The notes under the pieces: generated by a model
Seen by the model: only the letters and a program-made list of their open reading frames with translations
Told to the model about the DNA's origin: nothing
Databases searched by the model: none
Shown here: one piece after another, positions 43,901 through 53,829 of the stretch
How positions within the stretch are numbered: the first letter of the stretch is position 1
How the letters are laid out: each line of letters begins with the position of its first letter
NCBI GenBank assembly: GCA_916048095.2
Contig: OU696594.1
Span: 1,088,001-1,152,000 of the forward strand
Source of the DNA: Sacculina carcini
Lineage: Eukaryota; Arthropoda; Thecostraca; Sacculinidae
Reading direction: 5' to 3'
Length of the DNA: 64,000 nt
Program-made: the position numbers and the translations under genes

Positions 43901-45294
43901 CCAGCGGCCACCTGCTGCAGGTGCTGTTCGCGAGACATCTGCCGAGGGAACGCCCGGTGCAGTAGACGCAGCTCCACTGCGTCTCGCCAGCAGAGCAGAG
44001 CACAGCGCACTGACGGCACCACGTACAGAGTGGAGCGGCAGGATGCATCACCGAGTCGCAAGACTGCCTCGCACGTGCCCAGACACAGCAGCAACTGACC
44101 GTTGGCAACACGCAGGCGCGACGACGGTGGGCGCAAGCTACTGGCGGCCACTCCGAGCTGCTTCGCAACCCCAGCGTCAATTACAGACACGTCGGCGCCA
44201 GAGTCGCATCGCCACTTGATCTCGCGCGGCGCGCGGCCCTCTGCGGAAACGGCAATGTGAACGGCGGTTAAGCGCGTGTGTTTTTGGCCGTCAACTACAT
44301 CACCGATATACGGGCACATATCTAGTGTGTTCTCATCATCAACTTCATCGGCAACATCGGCGACGTCGCGGAGAAAATTATCTCTACGACGGCGGGTACC
44401 GAGCTGCGATGAGCGACAGACGCGCGAGTAATGCCCGCGTTTTCCACAGCGACGACACATGCTCTCCGCAGCGCGGCACGGTACTGTCTGGTGGTGCCCA
44501 CCACAGCGGACGCACGGGACGGAGTCATTGCTGTGCGCATGCGCGTTGCACATGCGCGGTTGCAGATGGCTTACAGCGGCGACCTCTGCGCGGGGAGCAG
44601 AAGAATCAGCCACATCGGGTCCGGTGTTCCGCATGGCTGCAGCGTCCTGGCGGGCCGACTCAGCCGTTTGACATACCTGCGTTGCCTTTTTCAGCGTCAG
44701 GTCTTTGTGTGCGACCTGCAGGAGTTGGTGCAGGGCAGCAGAGTCGGCTGTCCCCATCACTAACTGATCGCGAAGACGCTCGTCGCGGCAGGCAGGGCAA
44801 AAATCGCAGCTGGCGGCAATTTCTCGCAGAGAGCGCAGAAATTCGCCCACATTCTCGCCGTCCCGCTGACGGCGGGTGAAAAATCGCCGGCGTTCCACCA
44901 GCACATTCTGCCGCGACTGCTGATGCTCCTCCAATAGGCGGATACAGGCGGGCAAATCAGCCGTCGCCGGCAGCGTCAGTGAGTGGCGGATGACGCGGCA
45001 CCACTCGTCGTCCAGCAGTGTCGTGAGCAGCGCTTGCTGCTGGGCAGGGCTCAGGCTATCACTGCCTGACAGTGTGGTGTACGCCAGCACGCGCTCTTTC
45101 CAGGAGGTGAAGTCGGCTGCCGATGCGGCGTAGGCCAGACGGGCTGGTGGCTGACAATGAGCCATGGTGTGTGGGGCGACTGCAGGCGAGCTGGCGGGGG
45201 CTGCCATTACAAGCTGCTGGCGAGCGAGCTGAGTCACCAACTCTGTGAGCTGGTCCAGCTTCTGCTGTTGTTCGTCTCGCAGCGGCTGCGCCAT
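40921..45294 (-). CDS. Gypsy-4 gag-pol polyprotein
   Basis: About 1457 codons from the ATG at 45294, chosen because MAQPLRDEQQQKLDQL starts a normal gag and the frame upstream is LTR sequence. Domains: gag (to about residue 255); two zinc knuckles (CVRCGGHHQTVPC, CRRCGKRGHYSRVC); aspartic protease RCDSGADVSV; reverse transcriptase with DFTRLN, TQVDALQGYFQV, and the catalytic pair in IVDDVLVY (usual word YxDD); RNase H (LETDAA, ELEMLAVVW, TDHKPL); integrase HHCC finger (HDGHQ...CRKC), DDE core (SADFF, SSDGGPQF, GHAESAVKR) and a tail with a GTTVALQD...GRRRQY segment. The frame is open throughout. The LTR presumably drives expression. Confidence 0.92.
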   Translation of the reverse strand: MAQPLRDEQQQKLDQLTELVTQLARQQLVMAAPASSPAVAPHTMAHCQPPARLAYAASAADFTSWKERVLAYTTLSGSDSLSPAQQQALLTTLLDDEWCRVIRHSLTLPATADLPACIRLLEEHQQSRQNVLVERRRFFTRRQRDGENVGEFLRSLREIAASCDFCPACRDERLRDQLVMGTADSAALHQLLQVAHKDLTLKKATQVCQTAESARQDAAAMRNTGPDVADSSAPRAEVAAVSHLQPRMCNAHAHSNDSVPCVRCGGHHQTVPCRAAESMCRRCGKRGHYSRVCRSSQLGTRRRRDNFLRDVADVADEVDDENTLDMCPYIGDVVDGQKHTRLTAVHIAVSAEGRAPREIKWRCDSGADVSVIDAGVAKQLGVAASSLRPPSSRLRVANGQLLLCLGTCEAVLRLGDASCRSTLYVVPSVRCALLCWRDAVELRLLHRAFPRQMSREQHLQQVAAGPAAVQQCPRWTNTAQPTAADRRAHSEQLIAAFPRVFSTDGPLREMKGGAMRIDLRDDAVPYNVTAPRSVPFCHRAQAQQQLELLQQQGVIEPVSHPTDWCSPIVVVGKRKADGTPNGCRLTVDFTRLNRFVRRPTHPVRSPVEAVSSMGLGNRWFTQVDALQGYFQVPLRREHRDLTTFITPWGRFRFCRAPMGLVSSGDEFNRRGDVALSGLPDSCKIVDDVLVYTASYDEHLQRVWQLLQRFDDAGVTLNLQKIMFAATSANFCGFHINASGFTVDHKKIRALAEFPAPTDLTSLRSFLGLANQFGDFSDSIASAAEPLRQLLRKGVEWQWTTQHDAAFTAVKRALASPPVLGHFDPTRPTMLETDAAREKGLGFVLRQRDDQGRWQLIQCGSRFVSDTESRYAVCELEMLAVVWACQKCHQYLAGLPTFSVVTDHKPLVPILNEKALGDISNPRLQRMRQRLLHLTFVASWRPGAKHNIADALSRAPSQPADADADVDECSSGFFVQTLDAFTDADDLGHRTSPIDTTLEAVRAASLADDECRQLMTYVLGGFPQHKHLLPASLHPFWGVRDQLTADHGLILVGCRLLVPRCLRKDTLRRLHDGHQGQARTVQRARQTVFWPGLNNEIATAVASCRKCLQYKDSQQKEPYLTEPHPTRPFESVSADFFQHAGKTYLVYADRFSNWPLVFDCGRDTSAHQLVKMLRHVFAMTGVPTILSSDGGPQFTARHTAEFLRLWHIRHRVSSPHFPSSNGHAESAVKRVKRLIQKAAHDGNIDTDAFVAGLLELCNAPGADGRSPAQLLYGRPVSSAVPAHPHSFLPEWQPPTAECDRRAASLHNKQVAQYNRSAKVLPPLRPGTTVALQDPTSGRWDRTGVVAMTGRRRQYAVRLPHGGLYWRNRRHLRPAANTPSPVVQPPLEVQPPPSVGTAPLPSQETRSRPASPPPPPGENVGGTSEASRTPQFRRSARTRRPPSHLSDYVCRADSAPSTT

Positions 45295-45469
45295 GTACGA
45301 TATATTATAGCACTCAACACAACAATAACAATAACAATACAACAACAATAGAATGATACAACGCCACGACACACACACCACCACTGCTGTACACACACTG
45401 GCTGACGGCCGTTAGCGTCACCCACGCCTAATACCCTCGCGCCCTCTGGCGGTGTAGGCACACACTACA
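45294..45469 (-). repeat. 5' LTR of Gypsy-4
   Basis: In element orientation it ends ...CGTACA and is followed at once by TGGCGCAGCCGC, a plausible primer-binding site. The A of the gag ATG is the last LTR base, so there is no leader between LTR and gene. Confidence 0.93.
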
Positions 45470-45474
45470 CATGT

Positions 45475-45890
45475 GGACAGCGATATAATCAGTGTACATG
45501 TGGACAGCGGTTAGCTCCTTGATGCGCTCCAACAATTTCTTCCTGTGACAAAACCTAGCCAGTGAATTGTCTGTGACAAACATGCATGAGAAACATCCAC
45601 ACTTCTTGATGGTGTACACATCTTTGCAGAGCAACGCTGCGGAACAATGCTGGAAGACATTCCTCATGAGCTGTTTCTGATGCCAAATATAATTGACGTG
45701 ATATCGTGTGATGTCAACCACAATGTACATTAGGATCGGGTGTGCTCAATTGAAATTGACTTTAGTCCGTGCATAACCTATACTTTTTTCATGACTAATT
45801 GCATAATTCATCAATATTCAATATTCAGTCATCAATATTCGACTTGTGCATGTATCTCATCCAATGTCCAGCGAGGCCATTCAACGCTGC
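45475..45890. repeat. Repeat unit R1, right part beside Gypsy-4
   Basis: Continues the R1 unit after the target duplicate and matches 30692-31110, including the minus-strand coding-like run with CSAALLCKDVYTIKKCG. The similarity ends near 45890; beyond it this copy goes on into more coding-like sequence that the 31.1-kb copy lacks. Confidence 0.8.
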
Positions 45891-46800
45891 TCAGTATCTG
45901 TTTTGCAGGCAGTTTTATCAATGTACTGATGTCGCTGCTGAGAGATTGCTAGACTCGCTATTGTACGGCTGTAGCTGACATAGTTTTCCAGGTTGTTTGC
46001 AAACACAAACTTCGGCCTCATTCGGTGCTCTGTTCCACTTTCTGTCGTTTTCCAGAAGTTTCGAGTTGTTGCAAGCTTTTCCTAATTGTTCTGGTGACAT
46101 GACAATGTCATTCGCTGAAGGCTATGAAACCTTGTCGCTTGATTCCATGTACAAGCCAACTCTGGAAGCGCACCTACTGTGTACGCAATGCTCATCTGCC
46201 ACTTCATATTGTTTCGAGTTGAATAATGTCTGGATGATTATCTCCTTCTGGGCCATTCTTGCACTAGCCATCGGCACATTGCTCAAGTGGGACAACACTT
46301 GGTGTTCAAGCAAAGTTCACCGTAATATCAAGTTGATGAAATGACGAGATTCTGTGAGATGTCTTACGATTTTAGCTTAAAGGATTGTATGAATGACCTG
46401 TTAAAGCGCTCATTGTTCCAATTGTTCACTGCAGCTGCTGATTCGTCGGTATCTTTGTGAAAGCGAGTCGTCGGTAAACGCTCAGATACTCATCAATACT
46501 TCTGCCTAATTATCCTGACTTTTACTTTGTTATGCTTCTGATCATGATGAAGAGCTTCATTGGCTGCATCTGTATCCAAACACATGACGGAATTGTATAC
46601 TCAAAATATTGCATGGTTGATTTTTAATCAAGTATATCGGTACTTTGGTCCAAAAAGACCATTTTCAACCACAAACATTTCAATTGGCTATTGGAAACAT
46701 ACACTGATTAGACCCAAACTCCTACGATCTCTGAGATCAATGACAAACCACTTGAGGATATTTCAGCGTACACACCATTACATGCATTGAACGAGGATTG
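45891..46800 (-). pseudogene. Decayed coding-like region, protein not recognised
   Basis: The minus strand has protein-like stretches in changing frames (for example NNWNNERFNRSFIQSFKL near 46400 and RPKFVFANNLENYVSYS near 45975) that lead toward the run shared with R1. Base composition is more balanced than in the neighbouring repeats. It reads like one old gene or element protein broken in several places. A transposase or a viral gene is possible; I have no family match and assign no function. Confidence 0.35.
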
Positions 46801-47570
46801 AATGTCAACTGGAAAATGTAATCTGTGCTGTTTCACATTATGAGTGTTTATTGAGAAACGGCTGACTGTCACGACAGTATAATCCATTTGGACATGGTTG
46901 AGATGACGTTTTTGTCTCGAGCAGAGTATGTCAGTATGTCGAAAACGGCAAGCGTAAAATTCCTTTCTAAGTCATCAGCAATGCTTGGAAAAGTATACGG
47001 CCCATGCACGAATGCTAGCAAAACACTATTTGCAAATGAGAACAGAAGGGCAATGCTTAAAAGTCAAATCAATCAAGATGATTTAGGGAAGGCGTCTTTG
47101 AAGCTTCTCTGTTTGTCAGTGCCCCCTGTTTGCTTAATCCGCCAGCACGTGGACAGCACACTGCACAAACACACACGCACAAACATGGTGTGCATGAGCC
47201 GCCGCCCTGCAGCGTTTGTTGCAGAGTGCAAAAAACAACGACACAAAACAAAACGCCCAAAACAGGCGATGCAGTCGGCACCAGGGCGTGCGTCATACCA
47301 CTTCTGTGCTGAACAGCCAAACAAACGTGACTCAACACGAAAACACAAACATGTTATTCATATACAATTTCAAATTGTTATTGAACTTTATTTAATCTAA
47401 GATACTTTCTTGCCAAATTTCAACTAAATGTCGTGCTGGTAAATTCACTGATACAATGAAAAGTTTTAAAAATTTGCTTTTAGGAAGAGCGTTATTTATG
47501 AAAAAACCGTAACATTCCCGACCCCACCAATTACATTGATAGCCCAAATTAGTTGTTCTGTGATTGTCTA
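46800..47570. other. Unassigned sequence
   Basis: Balanced-composition DNA without repeats I recognise. An open plus-strand frame at 46888-47400 (170 codons, Lys/Arg/Ala/Ser rich) has no domain, and part of it is open in other frames too, so I do not call it a gene. Confidence 0.4.
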
Positions 47571-47574
47571 TGGT

Positions 47575-47581
47575 TTACTTT

Positions 47582-47612
<31 letters not shown>

Positions 47613-47880
47613 ATTTGCATTTGAGCTTTGTGTAGTTTACTGTGTCTATGAGCGTGTGTTTGTATGTGTTTGTATGTGTGTGCGCGTGTCATGCTGTTAG
47701 GTGTTCATGCCCCGCGGGGGCAAGCATTTGACTAGCTCGTCGATGATTGGTTGTTAAAGTTGTGTGTCACTGTCTGAACTGTGTTTGTGTTTGTATGCAT
47801 GTGTGTGTGTGTGTGCTTGTGTGTGTGTGTTGTGTTTGTGTGTGTTTGTGTGTGTGTGTGTGCTTGATTGTGTAAATGCG
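47575..47880. repeat. (GT)n-rich tracts
   Basis: GTGTGTGT runs at 47580-47612 and from about 47785 to 47865, with GTTTGTGT variants between. Confidence 0.85.
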
Positions 47881-47904
47881 TAAATGTGTTGCGTCTGCTT
47901 ATTT

Positions 47905-48159
47905 ATTCATTCTACCTTCATTCTTTGTAAGCCCTCATATTTATTTGAACTTCTGTGTTTAAAAAAATTTACTCGTTCACTTAGATCATCTGATGATTCT
48001 CGTCTCTTAGTGGAACCTGCTTTTTCCTCTGGACATTCTCACTATAATCGCTGTTTATCTATCTTAAGACCCCGTCTTTACAATAAGCATTCCCCAACAC
48101 TGCGTTCTATCACTTCTATCCCTCTTTTCGAAAAACACTCGAATATATTTTTCTGTTGA
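47905..48159 (+). pseudogene. LINE ORF2 C-terminal relic
   Basis: Reads KPSYLFELL...RSLRSSDDSRLLVEPAF.SGHSHYNR...RPRLYNKHSPTLRSI, the end of a CR1/Jockey-type ORF2 and clearly related to the relic at 8930-9345. Only about 80 codons remain after a GT tract; it stops at TGA (48157-48159). Confidence 0.7.
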
Positions 48160-48912
48160 AGTGCTATTATATCTTAGATAACATTGTTTATACTAGTGAT
48201 GAATATATGGTGTGATTTTCTCTCTGCTCTCTCCCTATCTCTCCATCCTCTACCTTGTGAATGTACGCGTTTGTGTGTGTGTGTTTGTTTGTTTGTTTGT
48301 TCAGTTTATTGCCACATTTTTCACATCACAATCATTTCATGTGAATATAAAGGTATAAAATGGCAGAAATGTCTATCGACCAAGCTCATAGACGGACATG
48401 ATTGAAGTAGAATATAGTACAATCAGACAATGGTTGGCAACGACTACGCGGCTACATCAGATAATACAACATATTTATATAACACGCACCAAATATAAAT
48501 ATTTCACTCCATATTTACATGCACACTCACACACAACCCAAGTCACACACACACACATTTTCATTTTTCATTTATTGAAACATTTATATTGCGCAATCTC
48601 TACACAATGTCTCAGATGCGCAGACAGTACAATATTTACAATGCGGCATTGTACAGACACATACATGTACAAATATTCACAAGGGCACAAACACATATAC
48701 ATTCAGCGGAAGTGCGGATATATCACTGTCACCGACAGGTCAGCTCGCATTCTTCGGCATTCCGGCAGGTGAACATGATGTATGGGCAAAAGGACCACAC
48801 GCACATATATACAGGTATAAGCGGACAGACAGGTGGAAGAACATCGCTGACAGCCACTAATCCTTCTTCGTTTCAAAACAGGTGTTATTCACACCATGCA
48901 TGACCAAAACAT
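48160..48912. other. Mixed DNA, possible LINE 3' end on the minus strand
   Basis: On the minus strand 48290-48345 reads ...GGCAATAAACTGAACAAAC followed by AAAC repeats, like the 3' end of a LINE with a short tandem tail. The rest is CA-rich DNA with no gene I can support. Confidence 0.35.
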
Positions 48913-48974
48913 CACACCAACACACCCATACACACACACACACACACACAAGCACACACAAGCATAAAACCAAC

Positions 48975-49063
<89 letters not shown>
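48913..49063. repeat. (CA)n microsatellite at the LINE 5' truncation point
   Basis: CA tract with an interruption AAGCACACAAGCATAAAACC. It touches the first LINE base, so the LINE inserted into it or it grew at the junction. Confidence 0.9.
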
Positions 49064-49070
<7 letters not shown>

Positions 49071-49471
49071 ATGTCACGCGCAATGCAAAAAAGCTCAAGG
49101 GCAGCGGGATCTTCGTGAATGAAGACCTGTCACCGGCCTCCCTAGCGGAGAAGATGCGACAAATGCCGGAGTTGAAAACTGCGAGAGAAGCTGGCAAGAT
49201 CGCCTACTTCCGGCAGGCCCGCCTCATCATCAGGGAAAGACATGATGGGGCAATGCGGGAGACCAATGTCACTGCCGCTAGTGGAGCTGTGCGAGCTGGA
49301 TCTGGCACTACTACCGGTGATGAGTCGCGGGTGGTCGATGCAACTCAGACCACCAATGAGATAGTGGCGGGTGCGGTCGGTGGCGCAGAGCGGATATTTA
49401 CACCGGGAGCAGCGGTTGGCGGGAGAACTACGACGCGCACACAGTCGCAGAGGGTCAACAAAAAGCGCTAA
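49064..49471 (+). pseudogene. LINE ORF1 C-terminal part
   Basis: Reads LHNVTRNAKKLKGSGIFVNEDLSPASL then MRQMPELKTAREAGKIAYFRQARLIIRER, the pattern of the end of LINE ORF1 nucleic-acid-binding proteins (an AK.L...I.V.EDL.P segment then a helix and a final strand). A low-complexity Gly/Thr/Ala tail ends at the TAA at 49471. The N-terminal half is missing. Confidence 0.75.
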
Positions 49472-49575
49472 GAAACTGTGAGTGTGTTTCGGTTTTGTTA
49501 CTGATTAATTTACTTCAAATCTGAATAATGTCTGACTCGTCTATAAGCAAGGAACATAATTCATATTTTTGATAT

Positions 49576-52500
49576 GTGTTTGAAAAAATCAATAATGGTG
49601 CTCCATGTGAATTGGATAATCAAAATTTCGATCCGCTAGAATTTCATTATGACAAATATGATACAAATGGGGTGAACCACTTCTTGGCACAGCATATTGG
49701 TTATGAAGCTGCAGCTTCTAAATATGTGAGCATGGAAAGTGGGCTTGAGATTAGAGACAATGATGGGTTTTCCTTTCTCGCGCTGAATATTGCTAGTGTA
49801 CCCGCAAAGTTGCAAAGTTTTGTTGATCAGGTACTGAGTCTAAGCAACAAAGAGTTTGATGTGATACGTTTCTCCGAAACCAGATTAAATGATGATATTG
49901 CCTCACTCTATAGAATTCCTACCTATTCCATGCATGCAATCCACCGTAATAGACAACGCGGGGGAGTGTGTATGTATGTGATAGATGTATTTCTCTCTAC
50001 TGTGCCATATGAATAGTGTAGATGCGATCCTGCACTGGAGTGTGTATGTGTAGAGATTATGAACAACAACAAGAAAAGTATTTTAATCTCTGTATATCGA
50101 CCGCCAAATGGGAATCACACAGAATTTATCAAAATTATGAGTGATATTTTGCTTTTTATAGGCCGCAGATCATATCAACATGTTTATTTTTTTGGAGATT
50201 GGAACATCAATTTGCTGTCTAACAGCAGTCTCGTGGAAGAGTTTAAAAATAGTATGTACAACTATTCGTTCCTTCCTTCAACCACAAAACCAACCAGAAT
50301 AACAAACAACTCTGTATCACTTATAGACCACATTTGGCATAACAGGGTATCTGCAAACACAAGCAATTTCATACTTTTCACCGACATTTATGATCTCTGT
50401 CCGATTGTCTCTTGTTTTCGAGAGAGTGGTGCTCCCTCAAAACCACACCGTCAGATATTGAGGCACGATTTCAGCCAGATAAATATGACATCATTTTCCA
50501 ACGAGGTGGCAGAAATGAACTGGAATGATGTCAATTCAGCAATATGCCCAAACGACGCATATAATAAATTCACAAATATGATCTGCAGTGCCTTTTCAAG
50601 AAACTTTCCGTTGAAGATTCCTAGATCAGGAAGATTCGAAGATACATCTCCTTACCTGACCGCAGGTTTAATCCAAAGTATTAGAGAAAAGCACAGATTA
50701 GCAAGACTCGCTCACAAGTGGCCGCTCACATACAAGGATAGGTATAAGCAGTATAGAAATAAGTTGACTTCTATTCTAAAAGCCGCTAAGAACGAGTACT
50801 ACAAGAGTCAGTTAAAAGATTGTGAAGGCAATCCTAAGAAAACATGGAAGGTGATTAACCAGGTCTTGGGACGTAAAAATGAAAGTAATATACCCATTAA
50901 TTTAGATGGTATTTCGGACAATCAAGTTGCTGATGCATTCAATAGACATTTTCTTAATCTGGTGGATAAAGGTCCCACCGCTAACATCACTTCAAAAAAC
51001 TCCAATTTCAGTCAGTATTTAGATCCATCCCCTTTATTTTCCATGTATTTAGTCCCATGCACTGTGAGTGAAATAAAAGGCTACATATTGTCCCTAAAAT
51101 CTAATTCGGCGGGGTTTGATAAATTAAACGCAAATATCTTAAAATCGGTGGTAAGCTATATAGTACCTCCTTTGGTTCATATAATTAATCTCTCCTTCAG
51201 TTGTGGAATATTCCCGGACTCTCTGAAAATTGCTAAATCTCTACCACTGCATAAATCGGGGTCAAAAACCTTTATCAATAATTATAGACTAATATCAATT
51301 CTCCCAGTGGTAAGCAAAATATTTGAAAAGGCCATTGCTTACAGATTGATTCATTTCCTTGAAAAAAACAACTTACTCGCGAATTGTCAATTCGGATTTA
51401 GAAAAAACATGTCCATGCAGTCGGCTCTGCTGCACTTTGCGTCAAAAATTTATTTTGAATTAGACAAAAAATCCCACGTGGCATCAGTTTTTATAGATAT
51501 CTCTAAAGCCTTCGACTCGCTAGATCACGATATATTACTGTTTAAATTGCAAAAGTATGGATTGAGGGGCCCCCCTCTAGATTTAATAAAAAGTTATTTG
51601 GCCGATCGTAAACAAATGGTATTCTGTAATGATGTATGCTCTCAGTACAGTGTGATCAAGAGCGGAGTGCCACAGGGGTCCATTTTGGGCCCAATTTTGT
51701 TCCTAGTGTATATAAATGATATAATAAATTCTAGCAATGCCTATTTCACCATGTATGCAGACGATACCAGTTTCATTGTTTCCGATCACGACCTACAAAA
51801 TCTTCACTTGAAATTGTCCCAAACGTTAGATGATATAAATCTTTGGACAGAACATAATAAGCTGAAACTTAATGTTAAAAAACACATGTCATGTTATTTC
51901 AAAACAGGTCTCTGACACATACTCTGCACACATTAAAACTGGGAAATAATGTTGTTCAGCGGGTTAAGAGCACACACTTTTTAGGTGTCATAATAGATGA
52001 ATATTTCAATTGGAACGAACACATTGCCAGTGTATGTAGGGCATTATCTAGGACAGCAGGTGTCATATACCGTACCAGACGAACTCTGACTACGGAAGCA
52101 ATGGAAACCTTGTATTATGCCCTTTGCTATTCCAAATTGATGTACTGCATATCAGTCTGGGGCTGCACATGGCCATCATTTTTAAAATGTCTCTTCACTG
52201 TTCAGAAACGCATCCTGAAACTAATATTTTTCAAGAAAAGCAGGTATTCCGCTGACGAGATATTCGCCAACCAGAAAATGTTAAGACTTGAGAATGTGCA
52301 TAAGTATTTCTTGTATCTTACCATATTCAGATCAATGAAAAATAATGATGCCATATTCCAAATTCAAGGACACTCATTAACAACACGTAGAAATAATGTG
52401 AATTTGGTATGTCCATCCTTCCGAACCAGCCTCTTCAAAAATTCAATATTTTACCTTGGGCCTAAACTTTGGAACTGTCTACCGGTTTGTATTAAATCAG

Positions 52501-52577
52501 CATATACCATTATGTCTATAGATACGTTTAAAGCGAAAATTAAACACCACTTGTATAACCTCCAGGCAAACACATAA
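49576..52577 (+). pseudogene. LINE ORF2: endonuclease and reverse transcriptase, interrupted
   Basis: Endonuclease words ALNIASVPAKL, FSETRL, GGVCMYV, SVYRPPNGN, GDWNINLL and SLIDHIW are in order to about 50330. Reverse transcriptase follows (about 51060-51800): SLPLHKSG, NNYRLISILPVVSKIFEK, FGFRKNMS, FIDISKAFDSLDHD, SGVPQGSILGPILF and the active-site YADD. The C-terminal part ends LWNCLPVCIKSAYTI...FKAKIKHHLYN. There is an in-frame TAG at 50014-50016 and a change of frame near 51890-51905; otherwise the frame is open, so the copy is fairly young. The usual EN motif RSLxxNxxxL is changed to ASVPAKL. Confidence 0.88.
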
Positions 52578-52830
52578 TTTGTACGTTCACAGTATGACTG
52601 AATTGTTTGTTTTGTATATATTCTGTTTTTGCATTGTTCTGTTGCATGTTTTGTTTTAGCATATGTTTTGCAGTAATTTGTTGCACTGCACAAATCTAGA
52701 TTAAAAATATTTATTGTCTGTCTAACAAGCCATGGCTTGACAGACTATATTGCCTCTGATGTTTTCGTTATTTTGTGTTACCTGTGTGATGTTGTTTTTT
52801 TGGCAATAAATGATACAATACAATACAATA

Positions 52831-52875
52831 CACACACACACACACACACATACACATACATACATACACACACAC
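52831..52875. repeat. (CA)n microsatellite after the LINE
   Basis: CACACACA with TACATACA interruptions, directly after the LINE's AATAC tail; it may have grown from that tail. Confidence 0.85.
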
Positions 52876-53096
52876 TGGTAGCACATGCACAAAGGCCAGT
52901 GACAGCGGCGATACAACATGATAACATGTTGACGCGCGAAAGTAAACGACATTTAGAAATGAAAAGCGAAATAAATAAACATTGGTCAAAGTAAAAGCAA
53001 GACAATACACATGCATCGAATCCGACAATTCAAGTTATATGGAATGATAGTAATTATTTACAACAATTGTAACATACACATTCAAAATGATTTCAT

Positions 53097-53475
53097 TCAC
53101 AGCGAATACTCCGGCTTTATGCAGGAATTTACACGATCATAAGATTGTTGAAGCAAGTGTTTTTTCAACCTGTTCTTGAAGACATCCACAGATCGGGACG
53201 ATCGTATGGAGAGTGGTAATTTGTTATATAATCTGGGAGCCATGTAACTAAAACATCGATTATAATGGGTGTGGCGGGTGGGAAACGCTGGCTCATGAAG
53301 TAGATGCTGATGGTTTCGACGAAAATCATAATCTACAGAAACTTGTTTATATGACAACATATTTCTTAGATAAAGTGGTGATTCATATACAAGGACAGAA
53401 TGTACCATACACAGTAGGTTGTATTCAATGTCAGCCTTGACCGGTAGCCAGGCTAGTGTGACAAGATATTCCACT
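53097..53475 (-). pseudogene. LINE ORF2 C-terminal relic
   Basis: The minus strand reads LAWLPVKADIEYNLLCMVHSVL...PLYLRNMLSY...PAFPTRHTHYNRCFSYMAPRLYNKLPLSIRSS...FKNRLKKHLL, the last 110 or so codons of a LINE ORF2. It is open across this length. It begins in a CA tract. Confidence 0.75.
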
Positions 53476-53825
53476 ACACACACACACACACACATACACA
53501 CACACATCCTCATACACGCTCAGGCATACTCAACCATCCATGTACCATCATCCATCCATGCACGTGAGTTTACATTTCTTCAATTAAAATCCATTAATGC
53601 AAACACTCACACATACACACACAAACATCCACAGTCATATACATACCTACATATGAATTAAACATATTTGCATATAAATACCCGTTCATGCACACGCATA
53701 CACCCACACACACATACACGCTTACACGCTCTTACACACGCGCACATACCAACATGCATGCATACATATAAACTAACACAAGCACACACATTAATACACA
53801 CAATTACAAGCGTACACACAAATAC
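53476..53825. repeat. CA-rich DNA
   Basis: CACACATACACAC, CATACAC and similar words spread over 350 bases, with no gene. Confidence 0.75.
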
Positions 53826-53829
53826 AATT

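Larger units (their letters stand above)
40737..45469 (-). mobile_element. Gypsy-4: compact, whole-looking LTR retrotransposon
   Basis: 4733 bp on the minus strand, with TG...CA LTRs of 176 bp (40737-40912 and 45294-45469) in which I see no difference, and a 5-bp target duplication CATGT (40732-40736, 45470-45474). A purine run AAGGGGAGA lies just inside the 3' LTR. One open frame covers gag and pol. Identical LTRs, an open frame and an intact target duplicate mean a recent insertion. The domain order protease, RT, RNase H, integrase makes it Ty3/Gypsy; a single gag-pol frame and two zinc knuckles recall the Mag-like group, which is a guess. No break was seen. Confidence 0.93.
49064..52830 (+). 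mobile_element. CR1/Jockey-type LINE, 5' truncated
   Basis: It starts inside ORF1 directly after the CA tract, continues through ORF2 with endonuclease and reverse transcriptase, and ends at AATAAATGATACAATACAATAC, a short tandem tail typical of several LINE clades, next to another CA tract. It has no poly(A). The exact clade is uncertain (CR1/L2/Jockey group). Confidence 0.85.

Noticed and set aside
41797-44879. Plus-strand frames of up to 282 codons across Gypsy-4
   Set aside because: Shadows of the GC-rich gag-pol frame on the minus strand, with no domains.
45295-45396. Upstream extension of the Gypsy-4 frame
   Set aside because: It lies wholly in LTR sequence and encodes a Cys/Tyr/Leu-rich string; MAQPLRDEQ at 45294 is a normal gag start.
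46888-47400. 170-codon plus-strand frame as a host gene
   Set aside because: No domain, low-complexity basic composition, overlapping open frames on the other strand and no clear context.
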